DNA of 64,000 nucleotides, taken from the NCBI RefSeq assembly GCF_003327285.1, contig NZ_KZ848475.1:310001-374000 (forward strand), written 5' to 3'. The position numbers and the translations under genes were made by a program. Source of the DNA: Microbacterium sorbitolivorans. GTDB lineage: Bacteria > Actinomycetota > Actinomycetes > Actinomycetales > Microbacteriaceae. Under the pieces are notes generated by a model that was not told the origin of the DNA, searched no databases, and saw nothing but the letters and a program-made list of their open reading frames with translations. Positions 61,328-64,000 of this stretch are shown here, piece by piece. Numbering within the stretch: the first letter of the stretch is position 1; every line of letters starts with the position of its first letter.

Positions 61328-63739
61328 ATGCGGGGCGGCCGAGAGAACTATGTTTACGCTACCCATGTGGGGGTACCGCATCTCGTTGTAGTTCGTGGAT
61401 CCGCCGGGATCGGCAAGACCGATCTCGTGCGTCGATGGACGTCGAACCTGCCCGGCGCGGCCGTGCTCTGGCCTCACATCACGCCGCCGCGGAACGCGCA
61501 TAATTTCTGGATGCGCGTCATCACGCAGCTTCACGCGCGCGGCTGGATCAACGATCAGGAGCTGTTCGCCGCGATAGAGCGCGCGGGCGCACCCGATGCC
61601 AACATCCGCGACATCACGGGCGAGGTGCTCGGGCTTGTATCCGAGGCGCCCGTTCTCGTGATCGACGACCTACACGGCGTGCTCGACGACGGCATCTACC
61701 TCGAGATCCTCGGCGACCTCGCCGCCTTCCTACATGGCAACGAGCGCATGCGCGCCATCATCGTCGAGACCACCCCGTCCGATCTCGAGTCGATCGATCT
61801 GCCGAAGCACATCGTCGTCGACGAGTCGTATCTCCCGCCCGTCGCGTTCCTCGGCGAGGTCGCCGACAACCGGATCCGCTACCGCTCCCCCGCGCCCGGC
61901 CTGCGCACCCTCGTGCAGGATCCGGCGCGGCTGCGCGACGCGTGCGTCGCCGCGATCCCGCACGAGATCGACGCCGAGACGGCGTCGCTGCTCACGGGCC
62001 GCGACGGATCCGCGCTGCTCGAGACCTTCGCGCGCTGGGGTCTCGGATCCGTTCAGACGGCCGGCTGCGCAACGCGATTCGTGTTCCGCACGGAGGTGCG
62101 CGCCGAGGCGATCGCCGAGCTGCGGAGCTCATGGCCCGACGCTCTGAAGGTCGCGGCACAGCAGCTCGCGGCGCTCGCGGCATCGCACGAGCACTGGGAA
62201 CTCGCGTTCGAGTACGCGCTCCTCTCCGACGACGCGGCACTCATCACGCGCGTCGGTCTGCGGGTGCGCCCGTTCCCCATCGAGCTCACGCCGGATGTGC
62301 TCGAGGCCGTCGCCGCGATCCCGCTCGCCCAGGTCCGCGCGAACCCGCTGTTGAGCCTGCTCGCCGCCGCGTCAGCCGATTACCTCCCGCGCCCCGACCA
62401 GTCGGCGATCGAGCTCTACCGCCACACGGCCGATGCGGCGCACAACGTGCGTCGCGGATCCAGCGCGACCGAGCGGCTCGTCATGCTCGGCATCGAGTCG
62501 TTCGCGCTACGCCGGGCGGGGAACATGACCGCCGCGGTGAGCACGGCGCAGGCCTTCGGCGAGCGTGCCCAGTCAATGGCCGCCGAGCATGCCGTTGATC
62601 CCGACCTCGCTCACATCTTCGCGAACTTCGCGTATCAGGCCGCCGTCACCCTCGTCATGGGTGACGAGTTCGCGGGCGCCCTATTGCTTCTGCGCGCCCT
62701 CGAGCACTACGCCCTCGCCAACGGACTCGACGCATCGCGGCAGTTCGCCCTCGCGGCCCTCGGGTTTCTCGAGGCGCTGAGCGGCGCGATCCCCTCGGCG
62801 AAGGCGCTTGCGCGCGCCCTCGACGCACCACCCGCCCCGGTGGTGGATCGCTCGCGCAGCTACCACGCCTTCGTCGACGCCGCCGCCGTGATCCGGGCCG
62901 GAATGGTCGGCGACTTCTCGGCGCTCCAGCGCGCGGTCGCGACGTTCCGCGCTCGGCCGCACGAGATGCTGTGGGACATCCTGCTCTTCGGCGAGGTTCT
63001 GCTCGACATCGCCGGCGGAAACGCGGGCGCGGCGCGCGTGCGCTTCGACGAGGCGGTCGGCGCGAACCTCGGCCCGTCAACAAGCCGCACGACGACCCGC
63101 CGCGCGAGCTACATCCGCGCCGTGCTCGTGTTGCTCGGCGAGAATCCGCGCCTACTCAGCAACACCGGATCCCGCATGAAGGATGACCCCGCGTCGCTCG
63201 CATTCAGCGCCGGGCGCGACATCGACCAGGGCGACATCGAGGCGGCGTCGGCCAAGCTCAGCAAGGCCGCCGCCGGCGCGCGCACGCCGCTGCAGGAGCA
63301 CGTCGTGTTCACGATGCTCGCGCGCCTCGGCATCGCCGAGAACGATGCCGACAGCACACGCGACTCCGCGAGTCACCTGCTGGTGCTCGCCCGCACCCAC
63401 AAGCTACGGATCGCGTTCGCCCTGCTCTCCGACGACGAGCGGATCCGGATCCTCGAATCGCTCGGCTCGCCAGCCGAGCTCCGCGCCGCGTTCGCGGTCA
63501 CGCACCCGCTCTCGAACGAGAGCGTCGCGTCGAACGCCACGATCCTCACGGCGCGTCAGCTCATCGTGATCCGCGCGCTCGCCGAAACCGGGAGCCGCCA
63601 GGAGGTCGCGAGGCGCCTCTTCCTCTCGCCCGGAACCGTCAAGGCCCACCTACGCGCGATCTACAAGAAGCTCGACGCCCACAACGAGGCCGAGGCGCTC
63701 TACCGCGCCGCCGCCCTCGGGCTGTTGCAGAAGGACTAG
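61328..63739 (+). CDS. Large ATP-binding LuxR-type regulator (LAL/MalT-like)
   Basis: This protein of about 803 residues has the Walker A motif RGSAGIGKTDL (about residues 23-33) and Walker B VLVIDDLHGVL (about 108-118). A helical-repeat middle region follows, then a C-terminal LuxR helix-turn-helix (LTARQLIVIRALAETGSRQE; LFLSPGTVKAHLRAIYKKL). This is the layout of large ATP-binding LuxR regulators. The ATG at 61328 places the P-loop unusually close to the N-terminus; the frame extends upstream to 60914 without similarity. Divergent placement next to the adhesin gene suggests control of surface proteins. It is convergent with the VanY gene; the two stops overlap (CTAG). Confidence 0.88.
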   Translation: MRGGRENYVYATHVGVPHLVVVRGSAGIGKTDLVRRWTSNLPGAAVLWPHITPPRNAHNFWMRVITQLHARGWINDQELFAAIERAGAPDANIRDITGEVLGLVSEAPVLVIDDLHGVLDDGIYLEILGDLAAFLHGNERMRAIIVETTPSDLESIDLPKHIVVDESYLPPVAFLGEVADNRIRYRSPAPGLRTLVQDPARLRDACVAAIPHEIDAETASLLTGRDGSALLETFARWGLGSVQTAGCATRFVFRTEVRAEAIAELRSSWPDALKVAAQQLAALAASHEHWELAFEYALLSDDAALITRVGLRVRPFPIELTPDVLEAVAAIPLAQVRANPLLSLLAAASADYLPRPDQSAIELYRHTADAAHNVRRGSSATERLVMLGIESFALRRAGNMTAAVSTAQAFGERAQSMAAEHAVDPDLAHIFANFAYQAAVTLVMGDEFAGALLLLRALEHYALANGLDASRQFALAALGFLEALSGAIPSAKALARALDAPPAPVVDRSRSYHAFVDAAAVIRAGMVGDFSALQRAVATFRARPHEMLWDILLFGEVLLDIAGGNAGAARVRFDEAVGANLGPSTSRTTTRRASYIRAVLVLLGENPRLLSNTGSRMKDDPASLAFSAGRDIDQGDIEAASAKLSKAAAGARTPLQEHVVFTMLARLGIAENDADSTRDSASHLLVLARTHKLRIAFALLSDDERIRILESLGSPAELRAAFAVTHPLSNESVASNATILTARQLIVIRALAETGSRQEVARRLFLSPGTVKAHLRAIYKKLDAHNEAEALYRAAALGLLQKD

Positions 63740-64000
63740 CTGGCGTACTCGGTGGCCGCCGGGAGACCCCAGAAGTCTTCGTAGGTCTCGTAGCCGCCGT
63801 CGACGTACGCCTTGGCGAGCTCGACGCCCACGTAGCGCAGGTGCCAGGGCTCCGACTCGTAGCCGGTCGTCTCGGATCCGTGCTCGCCGTATCGCACGAT
63901 GAAACCGTACTTCCAGGCGTTCTCGTCGACCCACTGGCCCTGCGGCGTCGCGCCGAAGTCGTAGATCGTGCCGCACGACTGCCCCTCGCACGAGACGAGG
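63736..64000 (-). CDS. VanY-type D,D-carboxypeptidase, C-terminal part (runs off window)
   Basis: The last 88 residues are present on the minus strand: FGATPQGQWVDENAWKYGFI and then YESEPWHLRYVGVELA. They carry the VanY/DacB zinc-peptidase signature, in which EPWHLRYVG supplies the catalytic Glu and a zinc His. A nearby Cys pair (SCEGQSC) suggests a secreted, disulfide-bonded protein. It trims the terminal D-Ala from peptidoglycan stem peptides. The start lies beyond position 64000. Confidence 0.92.
   Translation of the reverse strand, partial: LVSCEGQSCGTIYDFGATPQGQWVDENAWKYGFIVRYGEHGSETTGYESEPWHLRYVGVELAKAYVDGGYETYEDFWGLPAATEYAS

Overview
The window is high-GC DNA (roughly two thirds G+C) with dense, mostly short-spaced genes. 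It looks like the chromosome of a Gram-positive actinobacterium, most likely Microbacteriaceae. Supporting signs are a bS22-type mini-ribosomal protein, three paralogs of the small DUF7882-type family, DUF5819/HTTM neighbours, a choice-of-anchor G surface protein, a pox-type topoisomerase IB, a mycoredoxin-like glutaredoxin, and many starts that look leaderless. No rRNA or tRNA gene, CRISPR array or complete insertion sequence was found.

Layout. 1-5.9 kb: end of a histidine phosphatase, a cluster of intergenic palindromes, DedA, FUSC, aspS, a Dabb protein, glutaredoxin and rhodanese. 6-9.7 kb: bS22, then an ABC exporter plus NarL-type two-component operon. 9.8-12.6 kb: topoisomerase IB, an SDR-fold protein lacking its catalytic lysine, and a collapsed remnant of a type III PKS/flavin hydroxylase locus. 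12.6-17.9 kb: an overlapping operon of a G6PD-like enzyme, an SDR-DUF2867 protein and TspO, divergent from a GH15 hydrolase. 17.9-21.5 kb: a shortened eRF1-like gene beside an IS630 transposase remnant, then a Ktr-type potassium uptake pair and an ArsR regulator. 21.5-26.5 kb: a stress-type island of very small genes and one broken gene. 26.7-29.7 kb: proC, a CDF transporter, tadA and upp, with extremely compact divergent promoters. 29.8-34.3 kb: a LacI-controlled sugar ABC importer with a cre-like operator. 34.3-37.8 kb: a three-gene module of an anchored binding protein, a binding protein-VWA fusion lipoprotein and a small membrane protein. 38-46 kb: BCCT transporter, thrC, trhO, a DMT exporter, a GT2-GtrA protein, a mycoredoxin-like protein, a resolvase-like domain without its catalytic serine, and RDD. 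46-50 kb: acyl-CoA oxidase, HTTM and DUF5819. 50-64 kb: two very large cell-wall-anchored surface proteins flanking recQ, a large LuxR-type ATPase regulator divergent from the second one, and the end of a VanY carboxypeptidase.

Three signals cut across genes. (1) The palindrome GGATCC occurs about 150 times by hand count, where base composition predicts about 20, in every reading frame, and it is sparse in the regions that look acquired or degenerate. (2) At least twelve genes have a TANNNT hexamer ending exactly 6 or 7 bases before the start codon, which fits leaderless mRNAs and fixes several starts. (3) Long imperfect inverted repeats of differing sequence sit between genes at several places.

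The most promising little-described items are the VWA/binding-protein module, the surface-protein pair sharing an L-x-P-T-G-G anchor, and the paired TTACCCC direct repeats in front of the LuxR regulator.
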